Both the position numbers and the translations under genes were made by a program. Below the pieces are notes generated by a model. That model saw only the letters and a program-made list of their open reading frames with translations, was not told where the DNA came from and did no database searches. This document shows, piece by piece, positions 45,209 through 56,734 of a DNA stretch of 64,000 bases. The first letter of the stretch is position 1. Each line of letters opens with the position of its first letter. Origin of the DNA: Spizellomyces punctatus DAOM BR117 (taxonomy: Eukaryota; Chytridiomycota; Chytridiomycetes; Spizellomycetales; Spizellomycetaceae); NCBI RefSeq assembly GCF_000182565.1, contig NW_015971546.1:816614-880613 (forward strand), given 5' to 3'.

Positions 45209-47929
45209 ATGTCGACCACAGCAGAGTCGTCAAGTCAACCATTAACTACCGAATTCGAGTCCCTTCTACAGTCGCAACGAGCACGAACTGACGCATTACA
45301 CCATCCGGCACCACCCATCAGGAATGAGTCGCTGGGAGTCATTAGTGAGGAAGGGGATGTGGAAAGTGAAAGAGTAGCGGGATTACGAGATAAAGGTCCA
45401 GAGAACCATGGACTATCAACGAATCAGGCATCGGCGAGCAAAGTGGGCAAGGACGCAGCTGCCAGACCTAGTGGAGACGATCCCATTCTTGAGCAAGAAT
45501 TCCAAGGGTTAATGCACAAATTGACCCACCCACCGCAACAACCTTCTCACCTTAGTAGCACAACCGACTCGAAACACAATATCAATTCTCAGCAAGTCAA
45601 CCACACGGATGTGCCTTCTTCGAATGATGGTGAACTTGGTGGAGAGTTTGAGGGGCTAATGTATCGGCTTACGCACCCGATGCAGCATGAAGCTCCTCGG
45701 AACGAGACAAGTGGCGAAAGCACTGACCACCCGACGGAAAGCAGAGTGAGCATCACAACGCAGGCCAAGCACAACCCAACTGCGGCCGAGGGGAGATTGG
45801 AACAAGAGTTTGAACATCTCAAGCATCAAGCGTCACGTCCGTCACAAGCTGTTCATAATCAGCCTGCGTCAGAATCTAGCGAGCAACCACGAGAGAAGAC
45901 CGCGGTGCAACATCCACATGCTCCTACAGCAAGAGACAAGCGACTTGAGAAGCAGCTCGATGAGCTACTTCATCCGCCGCGAGATCACGAGGCGGGACCG
46001 AGAGCTACATCCCCACAAGATACGCGGTCGTTAGCACAATCTTCAGACCATGATCGGACAGTACATACACCTAGCAAGAGGGATCAGAAGCTGGAACAGA
46101 AATTTGAAGAACTTGTCAGGAGTCATTCGATCGTAGACAGCTCTAATGCGGAGACGGGCCCAAAAAAAGAACAACCGAAAGACACAAGTCACCACAAAGA
46201 CTCGCAAAGCCGACCGACGGGCCCACGAGACTTGAAGCTTGAACAAGAGTTTGAAAATGTAGTACAAAACCTTTCGCATCCTTCTTTACCGGCGGACAAA
46301 TCCGCTGCTGACCACGTCCCGAGCAACGAGGAAAAGAAGCCGGTTGAACGATCGGGACAAGAGCACATTCACCACAATCCCAAACTTGAGCAGGAGTTTG
46401 AGCAATTGAAACACAACGTCGCTCATCCTCTACCAGTTCAGACACAATCTGATGAGAGGACCGTTCACTCTTCTCAAATACACGATACCACTGGTCACAA
46501 CCAGTCTGCCGAAGGTGTAAAGCGAACCCATCACGATCCCAAACTTGAACACGAGTTTGAGCAGCTCAAGAACAAGGTGGCCAAACCCCAGCCTGTACAA
46601 AGTCAGCATCAACCGGAACACTATCAGACAGACAACAAGGAGCGCGCCATTCCCGATCACCTTCCGAGTTCACGGAACCCTAACCTTGAGAGTGAGTTTG
46701 CAGAACGAGTACTTAGTGCCGCTCAAGCATCTCATGAGGTTGGAGGTGCCAAGGTTACTGGAAAGAAGGAAGAACTGCGGACCTCGCCCGGTGATACTGC
46801 ACATCAATCGACCTCCGAGTCAAATACACTGGGAAAGGAGTTTGATGGTTTAGTTAATGAAAGTCAACAAGCCGCTGTGGCAGTGGACAGAGATGCACAA
46901 CACCGAGAAGAGCATGTTCCGGCTCCTCCTTCTGGAGGTCTAGTCCCTTTGGACAAACCGGACACAGCGGGTCGCTCGCAGACAAAGCAGAAAGCAGGGG
47001 CCCATACTTTGCCCAAGAAGCTCTCTACAAGGTTCACAAACCTTTTGGACCGGGTTAAAACATCGAACCCGCACTCACCCAACGAGCATCCAGAGCATGA
47101 CACATCGACCATGACTCGTAGCCCCAATGTGACAGCTGGCTCCTCATCCAATGATCGGTATGGTCAACCGGCTTCCAATTCCAATGCAGTAGGGCAAGAG
47201 CTAGCCAAACCTTTGGAGCATACAGTTGACAAATTGGAGGGCAAGTCTCAACGTGAGCAAACTGCGATGGAAAGCACAGATGCAGGAAGCTCAAGTGGAC
47301 TTCCCACTCATGTGGCGAGCGACGGCCGACTCGTGTACGCAGACGCAGATCGTCCGGCGGACACTCACCCAGCGGAAAGGAAAGCCCGATCCAAGCGATC
47401 GTTCATGGATCTGCTTCGTGGTGTATTCAAGTCGGGCAAGAAGAGGAAGGGTGAGCGTGGAAGGAGGAGTGCCTCGGCACCTGCTCCAGGAGACCGCTCA
47501 GGTACTGTCAATAACAAGGCTATGACTCGTGGTGACCTGGGAGAGCATGGGGAGTGGCGGACACATCAAGACGGCGGTGAAACATCTAATCAACCTCAAC
47601 CTTCTGAAGATGTGATCAAAAGTCCAGAGGTGGAAAACAAACGTTCCGCGAGCATGGATGCATCCTTATCGACCATGAAAGACCTGGATAGTCCCGCACC
47701 ATCATCCGAAACAACCAGTCAATCCGATCCTACCCCATCCCTCAAAGGACATCAAGTACCAATGGTACCCCATCCCAAAGTTCTCCTTGCCCCAGTTGAG
47801 TACGGTCTGAACACAAGTAACCTTATTGTCCATCGCCGCCAGGAAATGACAATTGTAAATGGGGATGATGAGGAAGTGAGGATTTCTTTGGATGAGACTA
47901 GAGTTCCACTCATTGCACCGGGAATTTGA
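45209..47929 (+). CDS. Disordered protein with ten 49-residue LExEFExL repeats (906 aa)
   Basis: Intronless. The first in-frame ATG is at 45209; the frame extends to 45182 without one. A core of the form LExEFExLxxxxxHP recurs with its first Leu at residues 94, 143, 197, 246, 295, 344, 393, 446, 493 and 541, i.e. spacing of 47-54 and most often exactly 49. Examples are LEQEFQGLMHKLTHPPQ, LEQEFENVVQNLSHPS and LEHEFEQLKNKVAKPQ. A related LTTEFESLLQSQ stands at residue 12. Linkers are rich in Q, N, S, H, D and E and look disordered. After the repeats come basic patches (KARSKRSFMDLLRGVFKSGK then KRKGERGRR) and a beta-like C-terminus (PHPKVLLAPVEYGLNTSNLI). No signal peptide or membrane span. Function unknown; each core would form a short amphipathic helix. 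Confidence 0.7.
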   Translation: MSTTAESSSQPLTTEFESLLQSQRARTDALHHPAPPIRNESLGVISEEGDVESERVAGLRDKGPENHGLSTNQASASKVGKDAAARPSGDDPILEQEFQGLMHKLTHPPQQPSHLSSTTDSKHNINSQQVNHTDVPSSNDGELGGEFEGLMYRLTHPMQHEAPRNETSGESTDHPTESRVSITTQAKHNPTAAEGRLEQEFEHLKHQASRPSQAVHNQPASESSEQPREKTAVQHPHAPTARDKRLEKQLDELLHPPRDHEAGPRATSPQDTRSLAQSSDHDRTVHTPSKRDQKLEQKFEELVRSHSIVDSSNAETGPKKEQPKDTSHHKDSQSRPTGPRDLKLEQEFENVVQNLSHPSLPADKSAADHVPSNEEKKPVERSGQEHIHHNPKLEQEFEQLKHNVAHPLPVQTQSDERTVHSSQIHDTTGHNQSAEGVKRTHHDPKLEHEFEQLKNKVAKPQPVQSQHQPEHYQTDNKERAIPDHLPSSRNPNLESEFAERVLSAAQASHEVGGAKVTGKKEELRTSPGDTAHQSTSESNTLGKEFDGLVNESQQAAVAVDRDAQHREEHVPAPPSGGLVPLDKPDTAGRSQTKQKAGAHTLPKKLSTRFTNLLDRVKTSNPHSPNEHPEHDTSTMTRSPNVTAGSSSNDRYGQPASNSNAVGQELAKPLEHTVDKLEGKSQREQTAMESTDAGSSSGLPTHVASDGRLVYADADRPADTHPAERKARSKRSFMDLLRGVFKSGKKRKGERGRRSASAPAPGDRSGTVNNKAMTRGDLGEHGEWRTHQDGGETSNQPQPSEDVIKSPEVENKRSASMDASLSTMKDLDSPAPSSETTSQSDPTPSLKGHQVPMVPHPKVLLAPVEYGLNTSNLIVHRRQEMTIVNGDDEEVRISLDETRVPLIAPGI

Positions 47930-48363
47930 ATTGCAAGGGGAATTTTAGTGACGTATGTAGAGCGAGTAAAACTGAAATGGCATTTATAAATGGCCCGAAA
48001 TATAAAGTTTTCATTTCTTTATTCGCGAGGCGCTGTATATTCGTTGTATTATATATCATGGTAAACATGGTAAACTTTATAAAGTGGTAAATTGATCCGT
48101 CCTTTATCCAAGTTTCCATCGCCCTTGTATCGTCCTATCGACGACACCGAGATCGGAACTGCTTTGGTAAGCTGTCATTTAACCTAATTGAGCAAAATGG
48201 GATTACTGACCTCGAGCGGGTAATCCGCTCACCTGCACTGCCACTCCATGAACTTGCCAACGCCCCGCCGCCGCCAGTTCGCTGTTTTATTATTCATGTC
48301 TTTTAGCGCTATCAAATTAACAGGACAGCGCAGCGTCGATAGTCTTGACCACCTGTCTGCGTA
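47930..48363. other. Intergenic region
   Basis: AT-rich, with the near-duplicate CATGGTAAAC at about 48058 and 48067 in a short tandem. No coding segment. Confidence 0.4.
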
Positions 48364-49089
48364 ATGTTATTATATGCAGGATGGGGGCTCCTACTCGTTA
48401 TCGTCATCACACCGTGTCAGTCTAGTCCTCTCTCGCAGCTTCAGGATATTCCTCCGCCATCTCCCTCTTCCTCCACACAGCCCCCCGCTCCAAAAGAAAT
48501 GTCTGCAGCTGCATCTGAATCGGCAGGATCAAATCCGACTGGCTCAGGCGATGGTCTTCGAGTCGCCCTACCTCCCGCTCTTCTTCTCTTACTTGCCTTC
48601 CTTGTCCTCATGGTGACGATCCTAGTATGCGCATGCCGCTCTCGTCGAAACAACAGAAGAAGGGAGGGGCGAAGCAGTTGGAGAGAGTTGGTTGTTGCAA
48701 ATCCGCCTCCAGTACAGCGGGATATGTACGTTGATCCCGAGTACCTTGACACTTTGCCTAGATATTCATCATACAAGACACCGCCGAGATATTGGTCTGT
48801 TTTGAGGATTGTGAGGAAAATGACGTCAAGGAGAACCATGGCTGATACGCATGTGGACAAGGAAGTGAACGAGGAACAGCCCGACGCGGGTACGGCGACA
48901 TTGACAATGCCAGACGTGGAGAGCAATGCGCCCATGGCGGTTGGAGAGGAGCATGGAATATCAATCTCTCGGGAAGCTGGTGCTGGGGGAGGAGAGATCT
49001 CTCGGGAGGAACATTTGCCTCCTACATATCGAGATTCGGTAGAGGCGAATGAACGGCTCTTTATCGCACCTGTTCCTCGTCCTGAATAA
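48364..49089 (+). CDS. Single-pass (type I) membrane protein with PPxY tail motif (241 aa)
   Basis: Intronless, ATG at 48364. The N-terminus MLLYAGWGLLLVIVITPCQS is a good signal peptide. It is followed by a short Pro/Ser-rich extracellular part (about 45 residues), a membrane span LPPALLLLLAFLVLMVTILV and a basic stop-transfer CACRSRRNNRRREGR. The cytoplasmic tail of about 145 residues contains LPRYSSYKTPPRYW and, near the C-terminus, EEHLPPTYRDSVE. The latter is a PPxY motif of the kind bound by WW domains of Nedd4/Rsp5 ubiquitin ligases. A role as a plasma-membrane or wall-stress sensor, or as an Rsp5 adaptor, is possible; no homolog is recognised. Confidence 0.6.
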   Translation: MLLYAGWGLLLVIVITPCQSSPLSQLQDIPPPSPSSSTQPPAPKEMSAAASESAGSNPTGSGDGLRVALPPALLLLLAFLVLMVTILVCACRSRRNNRRREGRSSWRELVVANPPPVQRDMYVDPEYLDTLPRYSSYKTPPRYWSVLRIVRKMTSRRTMADTHVDKEVNEEQPDAGTATLTMPDVESNAPMAVGEEHGISISREAGAGGGEISREEHLPPTYRDSVEANERLFIAPVPRPE

Positions 49090-49462
49090 TCATTTCATTA
49101 TACATTGACTTATTTTTCCTATTATATCAATATATGGCATTGTAAATAGCAGTATGTATAGCATTGTTTTATACTGGGTTTGCAATAGATAGCCAGTGCA
49201 TAACTCTGGTATTACCATAACAACAAGGACGGATTAGAATGTCTAATCACATTCCAATGAGCTCTTTCATTAGCATTTGATTCCAACCATCCATTCCACG
49301 ACAAAAAGTTCTTTGAGGTTTGTCTAGCAGCTTTTGCTGGACGTAGAGGCATCGTTTCTGGGCTCAGAGAAGAAACGAGCGCGAGAACGACGGGTGGGGA
49401 TCGGCACGCTTTGACTTGGAAAATAAAGGCGAATAGGCAGCATATAGTTGACGGGATTGTTT

Positions 49463-49651
49463 TTATTGTCCTTCTGAAGGATTGCTTGACTGGTCATCTG
49501 CGGGCGTTACATTCATCTCGCAAGGATTTTTGACGATCGTTCCCACCAGCCGCCCAGACATTGTGTTCAATTCTGCTTTTTTGGACACACGGCTTGACAT
49601 CATCTTTGGAAACTCTGCTGCATCCATCTTCTTGTCTTTTGCTGTCGGCAT
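49463..49651 (-). CDS. Possible small protein (62 aa)
   Basis: ATG at 49651 in an AAGGAAATGCC context, lysine-rich start MPTAKDKKMDAAEFPKMMSS and terminator at 49463. It lies divergently about 360 bp from the BTB gene. Composition is plausible for a small basic-acidic protein, but there is no domain and no second line of evidence. Confidence 0.3.
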   Translation of the reverse strand: MPTAKDKKMDAAEFPKMMSSRVSKKAELNTMSGRLVGTIVKNPCEMNVTPADDQSSNPSEGQ

Positions 49652-50009
49652 TTCCTTTGATTGTTTTTGTTGGCGTTTGTTCGGTAAGTTGTCAAGTTGT
49701 TTGATAAGAATGCGGTGGACGAGGGGCGGACAGTGTTATGTTTCAGTAGATTTGGACAAGTTATTGGCATGTTGGGATCATGGGAATTAGCAAACGTATG
49801 GAAGTAGGAGGTGAAAGTCTGATGCTGCGCGCCGATCAGGACGTGTCCCTCAGACTCTCCTATTGACTTTAGTGCAAGCACACTATCATGGCATAATAAC
49901 AGGATGTGTCTGTCATTAGCGCTTTATGAGTTGAGATAGGAGGGGCTGACTGCGCTGATCCTGCAAGAGTGTGCCAAGCTAATTTTTCCCATTCCTGGGC
50001 ACTTTCAGA

Positions 50010-51412
50010 ATGATTAGCATTCACGACGTTGACGAATCTCCAATCAAGGAAAAGTGGCGGAATACACAGGGTATTCAGTTTCAGACAACCGATCAGCTCG
50101 CCGATCCGCATATGGCACCCATGGTACGTGTCACTCTTCAGTTTAGGGATACGTGCAAGCTGAAATTCACCAGAGTAAACTAATAGAATGTAATGATGCA
50201 GCCTGACTCTGGTGAACCAGATCGCTCGAAAATGATTTCACCCGCTCCAGTCAACAATGGCACGACCGTCGAAGGGCAATCTGGGTCAGCTGTGCAGCAT
50301 CCGAGTTACCATGATATCATTTGCTCGCACCTCTACCACAATGGATATCTCCAGGGGCTCTACGCGGACTTGATCATTCGTTTGCAAAATGTACATCCCG
50401 CGGTCAACGGTGTATCTGGTGGATCACCGCTGGATGGAATCTTGTTCAAGTTGCACCGCATCATTGCCATTCGAAGCCCGTATTTGTCGTCGTTGTTGCA
50501 GGATATGGAAGCGAATGGAGAGTAAGTATTTTGAATCATCTCAAATGTAGTTTGTGCAAGGTAGCTGATATCTTTTTTCTAGATACCAACCCATTGTGTC
50601 GTTGACGCTCCCGACGCACGATCCTAACTTGACTGCCGACGGTCTGTCAATCGCCTTTGGACACCTCTACGCCTCCTACCCGCACTCCCTGCTGGCTTCC
50701 ACTGACGGTGCTCCTGGCCAACGGTCTGCTCTCCTTCGTTCAGTTCTCTGCGCTGCCAACCTCCTCCAACTCGGTGATCTCGCAAACATCGCTGCGGATC
50801 AGATCAAAGCGGACATCACTCGTGGTACTGTGATGGACTACTGTCACTTTATTAGCCAGCCAGAGTACGGTGGCAGCTATGGTAACTTTGCCCAGGAGAT
50901 TCGCGAAGCTGTGTTGAACTATCTGTATAAGGGGGTTGTCCGTGATGTCGCAGAGCAGTTCGGGCCAATCTGGGGAAACCGGGAAGGAGAGGCCTACCGT
51001 GAGCTTGTCAGAACCTTTGCGGAATTACCTTTTGAGTGGTTGAAAAAGGTGGTAGAAAGCAAGAGCTTTGAGGTTCCTGGTGACATGGAAAGGTTCGTGC
51101 AAGGGAATTCTTGAAGGCATGTTGCGGCTATGATCTAACCCGTGTGCGCACTGTAGATTCGCGTTTGCCAAAGAGATTATATCCCTCCGTCAGCGTAACA
51201 AGGCACCTTCTTCTACTCTCTTAGCCGGTGAAGAGAACGTATTGCTTGCATTCGGATCCAAAGAGCGGACAGGTGTGACGATCGTTCGAAAGGCTGTTCG
51301 TGGTGGTGTGAATGCGCCGCATCATGTCAACGGTGTTGCTGGTGGGGTGCAGGGTAGTAGAGGCGTTGCGTTTGGAGGAACAGAACGGAGAGTGTGGAAG
51401 GCAGGGCATTAA
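50010..51412 (+). CDS. BTB/POZ-domain protein (399 aa)
   Basis: Four exons, 50010-50123, 50202-50521, 50583-51092, 51157-51412, in phase (1200 nt). After a disordered N-terminus (about 75 residues) the BTB fold opens YHDIICSHLYHNGYLQGLYA and DLIIRLQ, then LFKLHRIIAIRSPYLSSLLQ (the helix that carries the conserved H-x3-L-x3-S/P-x2-F/L pattern). A BACK-like helical region follows (LGDLANIAADQIKADITRGT, FPFEWLKKVVES-type helix near 51040). The C-terminus is basic and Gly/Val-rich. BTB domains mediate dimerisation or binding to CUL3; no Kelch, zinc-finger or other partner domain is present. Related fungal proteins are largely uncharacterised. Confidence 0.8.
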
Positions 51413-54400
51413 TGCGGGAAGTTGATTATATATCTGTAGTTGTGTGTTGCGTAGTTGCTTTGGTTGAAATAAGAATGGTTGTGGCCTGTGAGTAAGTTTC
51501 GTTTGGCAGCAACTGATGGTGAAGCATGAAAGAGGATTAACTTGCTGTCGACACGGCAAAGAAATGAAATGGGTGCTGAGCGATGTCTTGATAGTCTCCA
51601 GAAATGTCCATTTTTTCGGGACCATGGATCAATTCGCCCCGCTGCTTATGCATTGATAGGGGTAATTATCGTCACCTATCACAAAATGAGTGCCTCAAAG
51701 ACGATCACTGTTTTGGTCAAGAACCATCTCAGACTTTTTGATCAAATCCGGGGGGAGGGAGATTGAATTAGGACTGCATGTTCAATACTATTTTGTTGTG
51801 AAGGATGTTAATCCTTTGAACGTCAGTGCCTTTGCAACCTTGACGCTCGCCACTACCAGTAACCAGAAGGCCGAGGTTGTCACTTCTGCCAACGAATCCA
51901 TACACTTCTGAACGGCATCAACATTATTTGGCACATTACGTTGGCCCGCGGCTGTCAAAGCTGCAGATTGACTTACATGGATGTAATTATACAGTGTAGC
52001 CAAACAGGTCTCAACGTAACATCATGGTCGACAATTCTTGAATTATCATCGCTGCGTTCGAGCCAATTGTTAACCTTTTATTGGCTATGAATGCATGATA
52101 GCTGGTCTCTGCTCATTTTCCTACCATCAGTGGTAGCTTTGATGTTCCAGACAATTACCCTATACAAGTTGCTATAGTCGACTCGCATAGCAAGATGACA
52201 GATAAGTTCCAATTCTAGATTTATTTATCTTATTATTCGCATTCTGCTTCCAAAATCATAAACAAAGGAAAAAAGGTGTAGACGATTAGCGTCCTCGTTC
52301 GTTGATCAAACCTGCTCGTGGATTCTGACTGTATCGACGTGCTGGCATATCGGCCAGGAACTTTACCGAAAAAGACATGAGTAAAGAATCCGTTTACAGT
52401 CCGATTCATGCTTTACCATCTGAGGGATATGCTGCAATAGTCAAAACAAGTGCGCTTATGTGCAATACGACGTGGAAGGCGGGGGGGTCGATGCAGTAAC
52501 AAATGCTACTTTAAACGACTTTCTGAGGTACATGTAAAACGAGCATCAGGTAAGAAGTGCATGGCGGAAGGGAGGGATATACGGGCTATAAGTTCACATT
52601 AGTACATTATACCGACATCAATTTGTTTTACGCCCACCACCAATGGCATTTGCACAACTGGGGCAAATCGCTCTTGAACGGCATATGGATGCACTCAAAC
52701 GACTGTGGCGGGCCATAGTCTTCGTAAACTAATTACTGATAACTTTCTCCAACTTTGCGCTTGGGACACTTGCAATGAGTTAAAGGTTTCCCCGTGTATG
52801 ACTGCGAGCAATTGTGCAAATGTGAATTCTTGCGTGAATGGAGCCTGTGTTCCATCCGGTCGCAGAGCTCTTGGCAAGTACTTGCGGTATCAGCACCGTT
52901 TGTGCTTCAACAAAACGTGTCGGCGTAGGCGGCTCAACTGGATTATGCTTATCACCCGACCAGCGGTCTTCTACAGTAAATGTATACGAACAGTATTCAA
53001 TGGGACCGGCAGCTTTACGTTGATGGCTTCAGTTTTCCATCCGAAAATCTTGAGCTCATTAGCTCATGCAATGATACCTCCAAATTGTGCAACGGAATTG
53101 TGATGTCGGGCGGGAAGCATCAAACCACTGCTTGGCTCTCTATGCCGAGTGTGCAAGTGTGCATCAATAATTGCATACGTGAAAATGTGGCAAGAAATGA
53201 GAGGCAAGAAAGGCCTTGGAGAAAATGCACAGTGATATGCTGAATGTCTGCCCGAGTCTTGCGACTCTGTGTGCTCTTTACCCTCATTGGTGAACGGTAA
53301 GTACTTAAAAAGTACATCTATCTCGTTCCACGCATAAGTCTAACTACCATATGTTTATTTTAAGCATTGGAGTATATCGGTCTTCTTCGGCAAACCTAGG
53401 ATTTGGCGCCGACCAACCTTAGGAAGTCTTCTTCCCGAAGAATTTGGCTCCTCGTCTTGACCGATGTACCAGTCTTTATTACGGTTTGTCCCACTCTCTC
53501 TATCACAAACTTTGAAAATGGCATAAGGACATACTACATTTTTAAGTTACCAAATGGGCCTAGGGTTGAGGCAGTTCCTCTTGCCTTCAGCGAGCCGCAT
53601 GATCGCATGAGCGCCTCGTGCTGATTGACCGTACTTTCTGCAAGAGTACCATGATGAGAGACAATCGCTCAACTGGAATATTTTTCCGCTAACTTGCAAT
53701 GGGCAACAGAGTAGCGCCTACAACCAATCAATGGAGGGTGCATGAAGACAATGTGGAGAACAACAAACATACGGTTACCCATATTACCACAAGCTTTTGG
53801 GAAAGGGTAACGGTTCTCTGGTTTTTGGGGTTTCTCCAGTTTGTAGGGTAATCACTCGAAAAGCAATCGTAATTTGCAGACCATTAACGCAGCCGCCAAA
53901 GCATTATATCAATGATGAGTTCATTTTCTTCGTCATCATTCTGGCCGTACGTTTTGCTTTAATGTCTGCAGTGTGATAGCGGATTGTATGATATTGAGAT
54001 AGAGGGGTGAAGGACGATACAGTAATACCGATTTTAGAACTTGGACTCCATCGTTTCTGGTAATGAGAGCAATGGTCGCCTTTGCAAGGGCCAACATCAG
54101 TATCAAGATTCGACCGAGCTCCATGATTCCTGCATACTGGGTTAGAAGGGCGTCTCCAATATGGATATTTTGGGCTTGTGTAAATTTCAAGCTGTCATAT
54201 TCCTGCCAAATGCTCAGCAAGACAGCATCTGATCGCCAACGCTCTAGCAAATCTGAGCAATGATCTTCCACTATCCTCTGTATGCATTCTCCATCTAGCC
54301 ACCACAATTAGTGCCTCCAGGTTATTTTGATTAATGCTTTCCTAGTCTTCCGTTATAATCTTACTGTGACGTGGTTCTCATTTGTCTGGTCAGCAAGGGC

Positions 54401-54871
54401 AAGCTTGACTCGTATGAAAGCGTTTATGCCACTCTGTCACTGCTACTAAACTTCCCTGAACTGGCTTGGCCGATGCATTGGCAAGGAACTATTGTCCTTC
54501 CATGACAATGGTCATATCGCCGACGACTTTGTCTTGGCCTTTCCACCATATTAGCAACCTGGAAGATGAACCCGCGGACGGACTCATATAGTCACGCACA
54601 CATACACTTTGCGCAATTTCCTTCGCCTGTACAGAGAAAGCCAAAAAGCGCTTGCATTGTTCATGTCCCAGGTGCTCCACAGATGTCGGACTGCTTTTGG
54701 GCTTTGCGGAAGACAGGCGTTGCTGGTCGACCAGGCATGCTGCCATCGGATGACTGTGCGAATTTGGGAGCTCATCGCATGGCTGTGCCCCTTCACGTGC
54801 CTAGTTCAAGCAGCTTGCTTTGAGCGTTCTCGTTGTTCTTTGGGCACCTCTCAACTTGCGTCCAGTAGGAA
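51413..54871. other. Gene-poor region, 3.5 kb
   Basis: Between the BTB gene and PFS2 no complete gene can be built. Frames are short, lack consistent splice-compatible neighbours, and codon structure is weak, apart from a cysteine-rich remnant at about 52742-53102. The minus-strand frame 53936-54307 is long (123 codons) but has no recognisable features. This is the largest apparently non-coding block in the window. Confidence 0.5.
52742..53102 (+). pseudogene. Decayed cysteine-rich (secreted-type) protein fragment
   Basis: Three reading frames contribute in order: CNELKVSPCMTASNCANVNS then CVNGACV (52777-52850), STCGISTVCASTKRVGVGGS then TGLCLSPDQRS (about 52877-52970), and VDGFSFPSENLELISSCNDT then SKLCNGIVM (about 53022-53100). 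Cysteine spacing is regular and no intron of normal size joins the frames, so frameshift decay of a secreted cysteine-rich protein gene is the simplest reading. The start, end and family are unknown. Confidence 0.35.
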
Positions 54872-56734
54872 ATGTCCTCCCCGCCTCGCCAGGGCCGGCC
54901 TCAACCCTTCCAAAGGCGCTACAATAACCCCACCGGACAAGGCTTCACACCAAACCCAACAGATAAACGCGATTTTGTGGACGGAAAGCGAGTGCGAAAG
55001 GCGATTCAACGACGGACTGTTGACTACAATGGAGTCGTCATTCGGCACTTGGAATTGAGATCCTGTGCACGAGGATGGAAGGATTATGTTGCGATACAAC
55101 CTGATCCGAACTTTATTGTTAACATTCAGCCACCCTTTTGCTACCCGAACAATCACTCCACATCCGTGACGACCAAGTTTGTGCACACATCCACCAACAA
55201 GATCCGATGTCCTATCAACGCAGTTCGGTGGACGCCAGAGGGCCGCCGTCTTATAACCGGTGCATCAAGCGGGGAGTTTACACTATGGAATGGTCTCACC
55301 TTCAATTTTGAGACAATCTTACAGGCACACGACAAAGCGGTTCGAACAATGGTTTGGTCCCACAACGACACATGGCTTATCACAGGAGATGACTCTGGGA
55401 TTATCAAGTATTGGCAGTCCAATATGAACAACCTCAAAGTCGTTGTAGCACATAAGGAGACCGTGAGAGATCTGACGTTTTCTCCTACGGATGCAAAATA
55501 TGCAAGTTGCTCGGACGATGGAACCATTAAGATCTGGTCGTTTGCAGACGCGATTGAGGAAAGGACTTTAACTGGGCATGGGTGGGATGTGAAATGCATT
55601 GATTGGCATCCCAGCAAGGCACTGCTAGCCTCTGGATCCAAAGATAACCTCGTGAAGCTTTGGGATCCAAAGACCGGGAAAGCCCTTGCCACGCTCCATG
55701 GACACAAAAATACTATTCTAGGAATCGAGTGGAATAAGAACGGGAACTGGCTCGTAACGGCGTCAAGGGATCAATTGCTCAGGGTGTATGATATTCGGAC
55801 TATGAGAGAGCTCCAAGCCTTTAGAGGACATAAGAAGGATGTACAATCGGTTGCATGGCATCCAGTGCACGAATCCTTGTTTGTTAGTGGTGGAAGCGAC
55901 GGGAGTATGATGTTTTGGGACGTTGGCACAGAGCATTCAGTTGGAGGTATGGAAGGCGCTCATGAATCGTCGGTCTTTGCCCTCGACTGGCATCCTATGG
56001 GACATATTCTGGTATCTGGGTCCAATGATCACACAACACGATTTTGGACACGTAATCGTCCAGGGGATGCTATGCACGATCGGTTTGCGTTTACTAGACA
56101 ACAAGCGGACGCGATGGGACTCAAAGCAGAGGACGAGGAGGATGAGGCCAGCGAGGAGGGCAGTCAGGCAGGGGGGGACTGGGATGGTGGAGCGGGTGGT
56201 GCATTGCCTGGTCTTGGCGAGTTTGATGGTATTCCTGGGATTGGCTTTGGTGGATCTGGGATAAGCGTGGGAGGACGGTATGGGAGAGATGAGGAAGACT
56301 CGCGGGCTACCAAGCGACCAAGAGTTGACGGTGAATCCGGACATGGAAGATCTGGAGGGAACAGAGGCGGACGGCAGAATCAAAATCGCGGCGGGGACTG
56401 GGGTGGACGTGATCGAGGCGGAAGACAGGATCAATATGGCCGCGGAGGGTCTACCTACTCGGGACAAGGAGGGCGGAATGCACAGAATCGTGGTGGTGGT
56501 GGTGGATACGGACGATCACATCCTCAAGATGGGACTCCACCGACTGCTGGACCACCACCCTTTACACACACCTTTGACACACTATCCCAACAGCAGCCAC
56601 CCCCGGTTGCTCCATCGCAACAGGGCCAGCAACTATTGACTCAGCTGGCTGCGCAAGGCTTCCCAATCAATGCGGGATTGGTAAATGCTTTGACGGGGCT
56701 TGGGACGGGCCCCGCGGGTGGATCTGGAAGATAG
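54872..56734 (+). CDS. PFS2: Polyadenylation factor PFS2/WDR33 homolog (620 aa)
   Basis: Intronless, ATG at 54872. The N-terminal conserved block includes [20 protein letters not shown] then [20 protein letters not shown]. Seven WD40 repeats follow, e.g. [60 protein letters not shown] and [20 protein letters not shown]. The C-terminus is acidic, then RGG-rich ([20 protein letters not shown]) and finally Pro/Gln-rich. PFS2 and WDR33 are core subunits of the cleavage and polyadenylation factor; the WD40 propeller helps recognise the AAUAAA region of pre-mRNA. The RGG tail is typical of the fungal and animal orthologs and suggests RNA binding. Nuclear. Confidence 0.95.
   Translation: MSSPPRQGRPQPFQRRYNNPTGQGFTPNPTDKRDFVDGKRVRKAIQRRTVDYNGVVIRHLELRSCARGWKDYVAIQPDPNFIVNIQPPFCYPNNHSTSVTTKFVHTSTNKIRCPINAVRWTPEGRRLITGASSGEFTLWNGLTFNFETILQAHDKAVRTMVWSHNDTWLITGDDSGIIKYWQSNMNNLKVVVAHKETVRDLTFSPTDAKYASCSDDGTIKIWSFADAIEERTLTGHGWDVKCIDWHPSKALLASGSKDNLVKLWDPKTGKALATLHGHKNTILGIEWNKNGNWLVTASRDQLLRVYDIRTMRELQAFRGHKKDVQSVAWHPVHESLFVSGGSDGSMMFWDVGTEHSVGGMEGAHESSVFALDWHPMGHILVSGSNDHTTRFWTRNRPGDAMHDRFAFTRQQADAMGLKAEDEEDEASEEGSQAGGDWDGGAGGALPGLGEFDGIPGIGFGGSGISVGGRYGRDEEDSRATKRPRVDGESGHGRSGGNRGGRQNQNRGGDWGGRDRGGRQDQYGRGGSTYSGQGGRNAQNRGGGGGYGRSHPQDGTPPTAGPPPFTHTFDTLSQQQPPPVAPSQQGQQLLTQLAAQGFPINAGLVNALTGLGTGPAGGSGR

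Noticed and set aside
53936-54307. 123-codon minus-strand frame
   Set aside because: No domain, no splice neighbours, no promoter signal. Length alone is expected by chance in this amount of non-coding DNA.
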